NCBI GenBank assembly: GCA_946413885.1
Contig: CAMKMK010000037.1
Location: 1-14,279, forward strand
Reading direction: 5' to 3'
DNA length: 14,279 bases
Source of the DNA: an uncultured Prevotellaceae bacterium
GTDB lineage: Bacteria; Bacteroidota; Bacteroidia; Bacteroidales; Bacteroidaceae
Positions 6,967 to 14,279 of this stretch are shown here, in pieces (the stretch's first letter is position 1; every line of letters starts with the position of its first letter). The notes under the pieces are model-generated. The model was not told the origin of the DNA. It saw only the letters and a program-made list of their open reading frames with translations, and searched no databases. The translations under genes were made by a program, and so were the position numbers.

Positions 6967-8401
6967 ATCCGTCTGCTTTCGCGCTCCACATTGCGGAGAA
7001 TGTAAGTACTCCCAGTATTGCCACTCCAATCATGCCCATGAAAACGTAATCCCAACTCTTCTCAGGGTTCACCTTGTTCATCAGATCAACGAAGATACCC
7101 ACTCCGATACCAGAAACCAGTCCGCTGGCATATCCAAACAATCCCACGAAGCCGTTTGCGGTTGCTGCCGCACGATTGGTTGCCTGGTTTGCTGCTGCGA
7201 TACCGATGAGGGCTTGTGGGCCATATATACAGAATCCCGCCATCGCTAACACTACAATCATCAGCCAAACCGGTGTGGTCTGGGGAAGAATGAGGAAAAC
7301 AGTCATGAAGAGAGCTACTCCCAACATGCAGAAGAGGCAAGTACGGTGAGCTTTTCCCTGCATCCATTTGTCTGTTGCCCATCCGAAGAAAAGAGTGCCC
7401 AAAATACCAAATATCTCAAAAAGGGAAACTGTCCATCCTGCACCAGAAAGCGACATTCCACGTGCCTCCTTTAAGAATGTTGGACCCCAGTCCAATACAG
7501 CGAATCGAACGATATAAACCAGGAAGTTTGAGATAGCCAAAATCCAAATGAGACGGTTGCGGAAAACCATCTTGCTGAGGAACGCTTTGTATTCGGCACC
7601 ACTCTCCTTGCCTTTCTTGTTCACAGTATGGATTTCCTGTAAACCCACAGAAGAAGGGGTGTCGCGTAGGAATGCAAAGATGAAAACGGATCCGCATAGA
7701 GCAATGGTCGCAGGAATCCAGAAACACCAGCGCCAGGCTCCCATGTGGGCAGCAGATTCCAATACACTTTGCATACGATCTGCTTCCGCCATGTTGATGT
7801 GGAGATTGGTGGCTATGTTGGCTACAATTTCCGGATTTGCCGACATATTGGTTCCCAAAGTCCCCATCACATATCCGCACAGGATGGCTACTATGCTGGC
7901 TCCTATGGAGTGCGAGGTGTTCCAAACGGACATCTTTGTCGCCAATTCGTTAGCCGGAATCCAATGACTCAACAGGCGTGCACAGGGAGGGAATCCGCTA
8001 CCTTGGAAGAAATTGTTCAGAATCAGGATGATACCAAAAATCATCACCATCATATTGGTAAATTGCGGGCCACTTGTTTCGCCTGTCAGCAGGGTGCTTA
8101 TGTCTGCTCCAAATCCAAAAGCATAGTTGGCGATTGCACACAACAGAAGACCGATGGCCATGTGATAACGGGCATTGGTGCGGTCAGCAAGGTATCCGTT
8201 CAAGAAACGGCTAAGTCCATACACAATGGTTACCAGCGTCATGATGATGCCGAAACTGGTCTTAGTGATACCATATTCTGCACTAAGTCCAGGAATGGCG
8301 AATGAGAAGTTCTTGCGGACGAAATAGAATAAGGCATATCCAATCATCGTCACGAAGATTGTTCTCCATTGCCAGTACAGGAATGATTTTGTTGTTTTCA
8401 T
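6950..8401 (-). CDS. glpT: GlpT-like organophosphate:phosphate antiporter (MFS)
   Basis: This inner-membrane transporter of 483 residues, with about 12 membrane helices, belongs to the organophosphate:phosphate antiporter family, which exchanges glycerol 3-phosphate or hexose phosphates for inorganic phosphate. The residues that line the GlpT phosphate site have clear equivalents: Arg29 in FVRKNF (E. coli Arg45), His164 in SVWNTSHSIG (His165), and Arg299 in YIVRFAVLDWGPTFL (Arg269). FFQGSGFPPC (131-140) and LRDTPSSVGL (245-254) are also typical. Residues about 184-218 form an extra hydrophilic stretch between helices 5 and 6, absent from E. coli GlpT. Glycerol 3-phosphate is the likely substrate because the gene follows glpC by 12 nt; sequence alone does not exclude UhpT-, UhpC- or PgtP-like specificity. 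The stop overlaps the HAD gene. Confidence 0.87.
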   Translation of the reverse strand: MKTTKSFLYWQWRTIFVTMIGYALFYFVRKNFSFAIPGLSAEYGITKTSFGIIMTLVTIVYGLSRFLNGYLADRTNARYHMAIGLLLCAIANYAFGFGADISTLLTGETSGPQFTNMMVMIFGIILILNNFFQGSGFPPCARLLSHWIPANELATKMSVWNTSHSIGASIVAILCGYVMGTLGTNMSANPEIVANIATNLHINMAEADRMQSVLESAAHMGAWRWCFWIPATIALCGSVFIFAFLRDTPSSVGLQEIHTVNKKGKESGAEYKAFLSKMVFRNRLIWILAISNFLVYIVRFAVLDWGPTFLKEARGMSLSGAGWTVSLFEIFGILGTLFFGWATDKWMQGKAHRTCLFCMLGVALFMTVFLILPQTTPVWLMIVVLAMAGFCIYGPQALIGIAAANQATNRAAATANGFVGLFGYASGLVSGIGVGIFVDLMNKVNPEKSWDYVFMGMIGVAILGVLTFSAMWSAKADGYGEEN

Positions 8402-8413
8402 TATTTTGGTATG

Positions 8414-9670
8414 TCAGAGTTGATTTAATTTTCGTGTTTCTTCCACGTCCAAAGCTTGGGCTAAGAGGGAGATGGGATTTATTACAGGAATGGGAACCGA
8501 CATTTCTAACTGCCATTTGCAGGTCTCACAATCCGTTACCACATAGTCCACTTGGGCTTCCCGAATTTGGTGGAACAGGTTTTCTCCTATTTTCTGGGAG
8601 ATGCTATAGTTCTCTTTTTTGAAGCCATACGTGCCTCCTATACCACAACATTGGGATTCCAGCATCTGGAAGTCAACGCCAGGAATCTTTTTTATCAGAT
8701 TTGTGCTATAGACAGCCCATCCCAATCTTTCCATGTGGCATGGAGTGTGGTAAGCCACTTTCATGTGAAAGTCTTTTCGGAAAGCCATTCTCACTTTTCC
8801 TTCCTCCACCAGACGGCAGATGAATCGCGTGGCCAGACTCAAGTTGTTTTTGGCTATTTCGTTGTCCAGATGCAGAATGTGCTCATATTCATTTCGCATC
8901 GTGAAGGTACACGTTGAACTTGTGGCGATGATGGGGCGTCCCTGTTCCACGCTGTGCCTCATCGATTTCAAGTTCATCTTGCCTTGCTTTCTGGCCAGGT
9001 TGGGCATGTTGTTCGTTATTAAAGCAATTCCGCAACATCGTTCTTTATCCAGCAGTTTCACTCCATATCCGATAGCATTCATCACCTTCACCAGGTCCTT
9101 TCCCAATTGAGGAAAGTTGTAGTTCACGTAGCACCCATGGAAATAACTGACCTGTTTCTCGAATTTGTCTTGTTCAGCGGCAGCTTCCTTCTTGTACCAC
9201 GACTCGAAGGTTCGCGATGTGTAGTCAGGGAAGGTGCGGTTCTTCTCGATGCCCATCACGTTGTGCAGTATCGATTTTACGGGTGCAGCCTTGGTCATGT
9301 AATTTACGATGGGTGCGGCTTTGGTGGCTACGCTGCCTAATAAATCAGTATTGGCAAGCATGAAATCCCTCAATCCGACAGGGTGGCGGCTGTACTTGAT
9401 GCGAGCGGTTTGGATGATGTCTCCAATCTGAACTCCATGGGGGCAAGCCACTTCACATCGTTTGCAGTTGAGGCACATCTTCAGGGCATCTTCATCAAAG
9501 AATCGGCGATCCTTTATTCGGTATCGCTCGCCATCAGGGCCTGCATGCTTGGGACCCGGATAAAGGGGTGTCACACTCGAGACGGGACAATAAACTGTAC
9601 AGATAGAGCATTTCAGACATTGCTCCAAATCCTTCTCGCTGATATTGGTTAATTGCAGATCTGTTGCCAT
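8414..9670 (-). CDS. glpC: Anaerobic glycerol-3-phosphate dehydrogenase, iron-sulfur subunit C
   Basis: GlpC passes electrons from the GlpAB flavoprotein dimer to the quinone pool at the inner membrane. The 418-residue product has two N-terminal [4Fe-4S] ferredoxin motifs: Cys18, 21, 24, 28 (CLKCSICTVYCP) and Cys66, 69, 72, 76 (CLNCKRCEVACP). Two cysteine-rich CCG domains follow, of the kind also found in heterodisulfide reductase HdrB and LutA. The first has Cys180 and CCG at 212-214 with Cys254; the second has Cys311, CCG at 341-343 and Cys381/Cys384. No membrane helix is obvious, so attachment is probably peripheral. The length is close to that of E. coli GlpC (about 396). The ATG lies 3 nt after the glpB stop, and the gene order A-B-C is the standard one. 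Confidence 0.95.
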   Translation of the reverse strand: MATDLQLTNISEKDLEQCLKCSICTVYCPVSSVTPLYPGPKHAGPDGERYRIKDRRFFDEDALKMCLNCKRCEVACPHGVQIGDIIQTARIKYSRHPVGLRDFMLANTDLLGSVATKAAPIVNYMTKAAPVKSILHNVMGIEKNRTFPDYTSRTFESWYKKEAAAEQDKFEKQVSYFHGCYVNYNFPQLGKDLVKVMNAIGYGVKLLDKERCCGIALITNNMPNLARKQGKMNLKSMRHSVEQGRPIIATSSTCTFTMRNEYEHILHLDNEIAKNNLSLATRFICRLVEEGKVRMAFRKDFHMKVAYHTPCHMERLGWAVYSTNLIKKIPGVDFQMLESQCCGIGGTYGFKKENYSISQKIGENLFHQIREAQVDYVVTDCETCKWQLEMSVPIPVINPISLLAQALDVEETRKLNQL

Positions 9671-9673
9671 GTC

Positions 9674-10924
9674 TTATAAATTGTTGATTAGTTGGTTGGC
9701 AACTGCCAATGCAGTCATCATGGATACGCCCGTACCGTCGGCTTGTTGGATGGCATTATGCCCGCCCAGCACAGAACCGATGGCATACATGTTTTCTAAA
9801 GTCTGCCCTTCCAGGCTCGTCTGGAATCTCTCATTTGTCTTCACGCCAAAAGCTTGGTAGGGTTGGGTTCTGAATACGTTTGGATCGATCCAATCCGCAC
9901 GATTCTCTTTTGCTGTCACATCCAGGTTCAGGATGGGCTCGAAGATGCGCTCGTAGTTGGATTTCAGACCGTCGCTCAGGAAAGAACCTGTTGCCAGAAT
10001 ATAGGCATCGGCCGTCAATCTTTCGTCCATCAAGGTGGAGGTCGTCACGTATTCCAGTTTGCCGTTTTCCACGTGGCCCTCTTTCACCATGCTTCCCATC
10101 AGATAAAGTCCGCCCAATTGAGTGAATCGTCTTTGCAGCATTGTCTGCATTCTTATTCCTGGAACCGATGGAGGCAGGGTGGGCAGAAGAAGCAACGGGC
10201 GACGGACTTTCTGTTTCAAGGAGCTTTCTGAATCTTGTTTGTCCAGCCCCACGATGGCAGGCATCAGTATCGCTTCAGCCGTTTCCTCCATGCTGTTCAG
10301 CACTTCAGCGATTTGGTTCAATGTCTCCTCTGAAGAGAGAATCTTCGCGATGTTGGCAGAACGCATCTCGGAGGGACTGTGCCGACGTGCCTTTAGGGCA
10401 GGGATTGAGATTATCTCCACCTCTGTTCGTGTGCCCAACTTTCCCAGTCCGTCTGAAATGAATTCTATGGGAAAGTCCAGGAATCCTGCCACGTTGGCTA
10501 AGATTACACTTTTCCACGGCAGTTCTGAGGCAGAGGGGCTGGTGGCATAGTTCTCAAGAGTCAGCCAGGTAGGTTTCAGGAAACCCATGGGGGTGATGCG
10601 GTAGTGGTTCTTTTGGGCAGTTCCTGTCGTGTGGATGCCACAATCATCCAGTAGCGTCTTGGCTTCTTCTGCCAGACGTTCTATCCGTTCAGTTCCAATC
10701 TTGCGGTAGGGATGATTCTCGTTGAGACGCCCTATCGCGTCTAAGGGATTGTCTGCAATATTTCCCTCATTATCGTACCCCAGCAAGTCCAGCGATCCAG
10801 AGCCAAAATGCAGGGTGCTTTGACCAGCTGATATGATGGCAACCTTTTTCCCTGCCTGGCTTAACCGTATGCCACACGTCAGGCCACTCAAACCTCCACC
10901 TATTATTATATAATCGAATTTCAT
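9674..10924 (-). CDS. glpB: Anaerobic glycerol-3-phosphate dehydrogenase, subunit B
   Basis: GlpB is the flavoprotein partner of GlpA in the anaerobic glycerol-3-phosphate dehydrogenase complex. From the ATG at 10924 it has 416 residues, as expected. It begins MKFDYIIIGGGLSGLTCGIR, a nucleotide-binding fold with GGGLSG at 9-14, followed by GQSTLHFGSGSLDLLGY (34-50), a stretch close to E. coli GlpB. Near the C-terminus YAIGSVLGGHNAIQQADGTG is the usual second flavin-contact region. The start is set by the ATGA overlap with the glpA stop (10921-10924). The frame stays open up to an ATG at 11140, but the extra 72 residues lie inside glpA in another frame and do not resemble the family. glpC follows after 3 nt. 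Confidence 0.95.
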   Translation of the reverse strand: MKFDYIIIGGGLSGLTCGIRLSQAGKKVAIISAGQSTLHFGSGSLDLLGYDNEGNIADNPLDAIGRLNENHPYRKIGTERIERLAEEAKTLLDDCGIHTTGTAQKNHYRITPMGFLKPTWLTLENYATSPSASELPWKSVILANVAGFLDFPIEFISDGLGKLGTRTEVEIISIPALKARRHSPSEMRSANIAKILSSEETLNQIAEVLNSMEETAEAILMPAIVGLDKQDSESSLKQKVRRPLLLLPTLPPSVPGIRMQTMLQRRFTQLGGLYLMGSMVKEGHVENGKLEYVTTSTLMDERLTADAYILATGSFLSDGLKSNYERIFEPILNLDVTAKENRADWIDPNVFRTQPYQAFGVKTNERFQTSLEGQTLENMYAIGSVLGGHNAIQQADGTGVSMMTALAVANQLINNL

Positions 10925-12552
10925 GGTTCCTGCCTCCTGTCTTTCATTGATGGACTTGTTATTCCGCAAAGATCCTGGTATATGATGGATGTCAATTGTG
11001 CCTCGCTCAGAGTGGAGCCCCATCCCACAGGATACATTCCTTTCCATCGCTCGTTGAGGAATTCCGCCAAGTCTGCCATCTCTTCCTCGATACTTTTCTT
11101 GCATGAGGCGCAAAGGATGCCAGCTGCCCTCAGGGCGCAAAGCTCACCTTGACACGTTCCCATGCCCAACCTGACACGTCGTCTCAACTGAGTCAATGTC
11201 CTCACATGCATGTTCTCTATCGCATGGGCCACCTCGCCCACGGAAACTTCCTCACATTCGCACACGAGGGAGTTCTGGTAATCATCCATTGCCGCAATAC
11301 TGGGAGCCAATGTTCCATGTCGTCCTACACGTGCATTGAAGGCATAAAGATGGTTCTCAGGTTCCTCTACGGTGGATTTGTCGGAGCCGGGGAGGGGAGT
11401 GGTGGCTGTCTGGCATTTCTGCTGAACACCCAGTTTCGAGCATGCCATATCGGTTGCGACTTCAGCCATCATGCGGTAGGTCATCAGCTTTCCGCCGGTG
11501 ATGGTGATGAATCCTGCCAACCCGTCTCTTGTCTCGTGGTCCAGACAAACGATGCCTCTGCTGATGCTTCGCCCAGAGGGGTCGTTGTCGCTTGCTACGA
11601 GAGGACGCACACCTGCGTAGGCTCTTAGTATTCGGGTTGTGGCCAGAGCGGGTGCCAGTTTTGCTCCCTCGCTCAGCAGGACTTCTACTTCCTCTGGGGT
11701 CACGTGCATGTCATCCACACTCTCTATGGGAACCCGATCCGAGGTGGTTCCTATGACCGTGATGGCGTCTCCCGGCACCAGAATGTCCGCATTGGCAGGC
11801 TTGCGGCAACGGTTGATTACCATATTGTTGACGCGATGGCCGAAAATCAGCAAGGAGCCTTTGGCAGGGAACATGCTAACATTCACGCCAGCCATTCGGG
11901 CTACCAATGTGCCCCAGATGCCAGCCGCGTTGATGGTTATCTCGGCTCTGGCTTCCCGTTTCTCACCAGTAATGTTGTCGCGAAGGTAAACTCCCATCAT
12001 ACGCCCGTTCTCCATGATGAATCCTGTCACTTCATGGTAGGTCAATACCTGTGCCCCATGAAGTTGGGCATCCAGCACGTTTGCCATGGTAAGCCGGAAG
12101 GGGTCGATGCTTCCGTCTGGTACCTGCACGGCGCCAATCAGCGTGGGATTCACCGAAGGTTCCATCTGGATAGCCTCTTTGGGGTCTATGATCTTTGCGT
12201 TGATACCTGCTTTCCAGCATGACTCCACAAACTTCTCCTGATATGCCAGGTCATCTTCTGGCAAGGTGATGAAGAGTCCGTCGTGTTCCTCTACGTAAGG
12301 TTTGGCTATGTATCGCAGGATCATGTTCTCATCGATGCATTCCGTAGCCGACTCCTGGTCGGTCACGGCATAGCGTGCTCCGCTATGCAGAAGGCCATGA
12401 TTGCGCCCTGTGGCACCCGTGGTGAAGTCATATCGCTCCACCAATAGAGTGCTGAGTCCCCTCATGGCACAATCGCGGGCGGTACCAGCCCCTGTGGCAC
12501 CACCTCCGATGATGATTATGTCGTAATGCTTTTCAAAAATACTGGTGTTCAT
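10921..12552 (-). CDS. glpA: Anaerobic glycerol-3-phosphate dehydrogenase, catalytic subunit A
   Basis: GlpA oxidises sn-glycerol 3-phosphate to dihydroxyacetone phosphate using FAD. The 543-residue protein starts with an FAD-binding fold, YDIIIIGGGATGAGTARD (10-27), and the GlpA/GlpD signature GATGRNHGLLHSGARY (46-61). RILRAYAGVRPLV (307-319) and ITGGKLMTYR (351-360) complete the DAO-type domain. What separates it from aerobic GlpD is the C-terminal BFD-like [2Fe-2S] domain with Cys431, Cys433, Cys467 and Cys472 (VCECEEV ... GMGTCQGELC). It then ends with a GlpA-type tail (FLNERWKG, YQDLCGI). An additional CASC pair (481-484) follows the cluster. The ATG lies 21 nt after the glycosidase stop with no terminator between, and the stop overlaps glpB by 4 nt, so it is part of one transcript. 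Confidence 0.96.
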   Translation of the reverse strand: MNTSIFEKHYDIIIIGGGATGAGTARDCAMRGLSTLLVERYDFTTGATGRNHGLLHSGARYAVTDQESATECIDENMILRYIAKPYVEEHDGLFITLPEDDLAYQEKFVESCWKAGINAKIIDPKEAIQMEPSVNPTLIGAVQVPDGSIDPFRLTMANVLDAQLHGAQVLTYHEVTGFIMENGRMMGVYLRDNITGEKREARAEITINAAGIWGTLVARMAGVNVSMFPAKGSLLIFGHRVNNMVINRCRKPANADILVPGDAITVIGTTSDRVPIESVDDMHVTPEEVEVLLSEGAKLAPALATTRILRAYAGVRPLVASDNDPSGRSISRGIVCLDHETRDGLAGFITITGGKLMTYRMMAEVATDMACSKLGVQQKCQTATTPLPGSDKSTVEEPENHLYAFNARVGRHGTLAPSIAAMDDYQNSLVCECEEVSVGEVAHAIENMHVRTLTQLRRRVRLGMGTCQGELCALRAAGILCASCKKSIEEEMADLAEFLNERWKGMYPVGWGSTLSEAQLTSIIYQDLCGITSPSMKDRRQEP

Positions 12553-12573
12553 GGATTCGTGAGTTGGTCAGCA

Positions 12574-14112
12574 TCATTTGTTTGTTAGTATGAATTCATC
12601 CACATCGATATATCCTCCTGCCGTCTTGGTGGCATAGTTGAAGATGGCAAACTTGTTGCCTGTGAAGTGAGCCATGCTGAAGATCATGTGGAAGCCTTCT
12701 CCCATGCGTTGGAAGTTCTGCCCGTCTGTGCTATAGGAGAAGTGGGCGGTATCCGTAGTGAAGTCGCATTCCATGCGGAACCATAGGGTGGTGGCTTGGA
12801 CGGGGAGAGAAGCTTTTATGTCTTTGCGGTCAAACATGACGAGGTTTTGTCCTATTTCCGTCTTCTCCACATAGATGCCACCGGGTTCAGAGCAAAACGA
12901 GCACAGGCCAGCGCGATCGCCTGGCAGCATTTGGCTGACTTCCATCTTGACTGTACCCGTGCATCGAGGCCCCACGGTACGTTGTGTCAGGGTGTTGCGT
13001 GCCTCGAACAGGTTGCTCACCACTTTTCCTGTCCTCAGGCGCATGTAGCCTTTCCGTTCCTTTAGGCTCCACAGGGTATTGTCAGGATTGTGATTCCATT
13101 GCCAGGCCAGATTGAGCTTTCGAGACGAGAAGTCATCGCTCGTCACGAAGTTGCTCTTGCCTTTTTCTTTGATGTTGGGGAGGGTGAAATCCACAGGCGC
13201 CTTTCCATTTTCGTCACCCAGCATGGGCCATCCGTCTTTCCATGTGACAGGCAAGAGGCAGGGAATGCGACCTATTCCTTCATGGTCCTGGAAGAGCATC
13301 GAGTACCAATCGCCCTTTTTCGTCTGCCAGATACCGCCTTGTGCCACGCCGTGATGAGCATATCCCAAATCGTCACTCAGGATGACGCGATGCTCATACG
13401 GCCCCCTGATGTCTGTCGAGCGGAAGCAGAGTTGCGTGCGGATGCCGCCACGAGGCCACCAGATCATGGTGATGTAGTATTTCCCATCGATTTTATAGGC
13501 GTGGCTTCCTTCCAACAGACACCTGTCGTGGAGAGAATAGAGATCCTGATCGACACCTCCCGGGAGGAAGCCCGACAAATCAGGAGCGAACTCCTTCACC
13601 TTGATGGTACCAGGATTATAAATAAGGAAGATGCGGCCATCGTCGTCGAAGAGCATCGAGGCATCGTGGTAGTACTCATTCAGCTGAAGCTTCATCGTCC
13701 AGGGTCCCTTCGCATTCTTTGCCGTATAGATATAGGATTTCCCTCCTGTGCCAAAGAAGACGTAGAAGAGTCCCTCGTGATAACGCAGCGAGGCAGCCCA
13801 TTGCCCTCGGCCGTAGATGTTGCCGCCTTCCAGATTGTTGGCAGGGCTATCGTGCAGTTCCTCAAATACATAGCTGATGATTTCCCAATGCTTCATATCG
13901 CGGGAATGCATGATGGGAGCTCCTGGCGACATGTGCATCGTGGTGCTGATCATGTAGTAATCTTTGCCCACGCAGATCACGTCTGGATCAGGAATGTCTG
14001 AGTAGAGCAACGGATTCTGGATAGAGGTTTGGGCGCTGGCAGCCCATGATCCCCACAACCAAGTGGCTATGGCAATCATCCGCATCATGTTATGCAGCTT
14101 CTGTGTTTTCAT
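12574..14112 (-). CDS. Secreted GH43-family glycoside hydrolase with C-terminal beta-sandwich domain
   Basis: This 512-residue protein has a Sec signal peptide (basic N-terminus, hydrophobic core to about 25, likely cut after ASA at 27), so it should be periplasmic or exported; no lipobox is seen. Residues about 33-310 form a five-bladed propeller of glycoside hydrolase family 43. The expected residues are present: base Asp42 in SDIPDPDVICVGKDYYM, pKa-tuning Asp150 in YYHDASMLFDDDGR, and acid Glu201 in LLEGSHAYKIDGKYY. Residues about 325-512 (DDFSS ... WQWNHNPD ... FAIFNYATKTAGGYIDVDEF) are the concanavalin-like domain common to GH43 beta-xylosidases and arabinofuranosidases, particularly subfamily 12-like members. 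Beta-xylosidase or alpha-L-arabinofuranosidase activity is likely; the exact substrate is unknown. No SusC/SusD pair is nearby. It is the first gene of the glp operon, and the A/T-rich leader lacks a Shine-Dalgarno. Confidence 0.9.
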   Translation of the reverse strand: MKTQKLHNMMRMIAIATWLWGSWAASAQTSIQNPLLYSDIPDPDVICVGKDYYMISTTMHMSPGAPIMHSRDMKHWEIISYVFEELHDSPANNLEGGNIYGRGQWAASLRYHEGLFYVFFGTGGKSYIYTAKNAKGPWTMKLQLNEYYHDASMLFDDDGRIFLIYNPGTIKVKEFAPDLSGFLPGGVDQDLYSLHDRCLLEGSHAYKIDGKYYITMIWWPRGGIRTQLCFRSTDIRGPYEHRVILSDDLGYAHHGVAQGGIWQTKKGDWYSMLFQDHEGIGRIPCLLPVTWKDGWPMLGDENGKAPVDFTLPNIKEKGKSNFVTSDDFSSRKLNLAWQWNHNPDNTLWSLKERKGYMRLRTGKVVSNLFEARNTLTQRTVGPRCTGTVKMEVSQMLPGDRAGLCSFCSEPGGIYVEKTEIGQNLVMFDRKDIKASLPVQATTLWFRMECDFTTDTAHFSYSTDGQNFQRMGEGFHMIFSMAHFTGNKFAIFNYATKTAGGYIDVDEFILTNK

Positions 14113-14140
14113 TTTAGGAGTGAATTTATGAAATCTCGTG

Positions 14141-14148
14141 CAAAGATA
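14141..14148 (-). promoter_or_regulatory. -7 box of the promoter for the glycosidase-glp operon
   Basis: On the minus strand TATCTTTG (14148-14141) is an exact TAnnTTTG -7 element. Transcription would start near 14134, about 20 nt before the ATG at 14112. The -33 element is poor: TTAG about 20 nt upstream instead of TTTG. A weak -33 suggests dependence on an activator or regulated use. I see no comparable promoter in the 21 nt between the glycosidase and glpA, so this may drive all six genes. Confidence 0.65.
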
Positions 14149-14161
14149 ACGGATTCTTTTG

Positions 14162-14183
14162 ACATTTCCTAATAAGGAAGTGT
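14162..14183. promoter_or_regulatory. 22-bp inverted repeat over the -33 position, candidate operator
   Basis: ACATTTCCT (14162-14170) and AGGAAGTGT (14175-14183) are complementary around the loop AATA, with eight Watson-Crick pairs and one T-G pair. The repeat begins 14 bp upstream of the -7 box and covers the place where -33 should be, a usual position for a regulator site. Read on the plus strand it is followed by TATTTTTT, so an intrinsic terminator for a plus-strand transcript is a second possibility. No plus-strand gene is visible before it. The rest of 14184-14279 shows no gene I can support. Confidence 0.45.
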
Positions 14184-14279
14184 TATTTTTTCTGGAAGTC
14201 GGATGTGTGTCTCTTTTTTGTGCCTGTTCGATGGCTTATGGCTGCGTCTGTTCTTGGCGAGAATCTTCTAACAGATCCC

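Noticed and set aside
6967..7029. Longer start for the HAD phosphatase.
   Set aside because: The 21 extra residues lie in the transporter gene in another frame and precede the usual HAD-IIA N-terminus.
7745..8305. A 186-codon open frame on the plus strand opposite the transporter gene.
   Set aside because: The translation is rich in His, Gln and Cys with no domain, and lies entirely over a well-supported membrane protein gene.
10925..11140. Longer start for GlpB.
   Set aside because: The ATGA overlap with glpA gives a normal-length protein starting directly at the nucleotide-binding fold.
13090..14001. A 303-codon open frame on the plus strand opposite the GH43 gene.
   Set aside because: It is antisense to a convincingly conserved glycosidase, shows no recognisable domain, and has neither promoter nor terminator. 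Its length follows from the codon use of the real gene.
8414..14112. Horizontal transfer of the glp operon, since parts of it look richer in G+C than the dnaN operon and GlpA/GlpB resemble the enterobacterial proteins.
   Set aside because: The composition difference was judged from a few lines only and there are no mobile elements, repeats or tRNA genes at the borders. A windowed G+C plot and gene trees would be needed.
12574..14279. A polysaccharide utilisation locus around the GH43 gene.
   Set aside because: No SusC/SusD pair, sensor or sigma factor is present in the window; one glycosidase is not enough.

Overview
The window looks like a chromosomal segment of a Bacteroidota bacterium, most likely Bacteroidales and plausibly Prevotellaceae or Bacteroidaceae. 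The evidence is the gene order dnaN / DnaQ-like exonuclease / coaBC / DUF4835 / recN, DUF3127 and DUF4835 proteins that are largely confined to this phylum, Bacteroidetes-type promoters (-7 TAnnTTTG with an upstream -33 TTG), and few Shine-Dalgarno sequences. There are no RNA genes, insertion sequences or CRISPR arrays, and no gene-free stretch over about 170 bases.

Region 1 (1-5596, minus strand) is a housekeeping operon read right to left: dnaN (sliding clamp), a DEDDh exonuclease with an ExoX-like tail, coaBC (coenzyme A synthesis), a secreted DUF4835 (PorD-like) protein, and recN. The recN gene leaves the window at base 1 with its last part missing. Gaps are 17 nt, a 14-nt overlap, a 4-nt overlap and 12 nt. 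A near-perfect promoter (TTG-N19-TAAATTTG) stands before dnaN and fixes its start at 5536.

Region 2 (5637-6125, plus strand) is a single divergent gene for a small DUF3127 protein whose C-terminus, DDLPF, resembles the SSB protein-interaction tip. It ends at a strong bidirectional hairpin terminator shared with the convergent operon.

Region 3 (6133-14183, minus strand) is a compact six-gene operon read right to left: a secreted GH43-family glycosidase, glpA, glpB, glpC, a GlpT-like organophosphate/phosphate antiporter, and a HAD-IIA phosphatase. Gaps are 21, -4, 3, 12 and -17 nt. A -7 box lies just upstream of the glycosidase, together with a 22-bp inverted repeat over the expected -33 position. 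GlpT would import sn-glycerol 3-phosphate and GlpABC would oxidise it to dihydroxyacetone phosphate, passing electrons to the (mena)quinone pool. The HAD-IIA enzyme belongs to the family that contains animal glycerol-3-phosphate phosphatase, so it may remove phosphate from the same pool. No glpK, glpF or glpR is present, so the unit looks built for phosphorylated glycerol rather than free glycerol. The glycosidase at its head is the oddest element.

No wholly new system is evident. The points most worth following are the glycosidase-glp-phosphatase operon, the SSB-like tail on DUF3127, a possible clamp-binding motif in the exonuclease, and two replaced active-site residues in CoaC.
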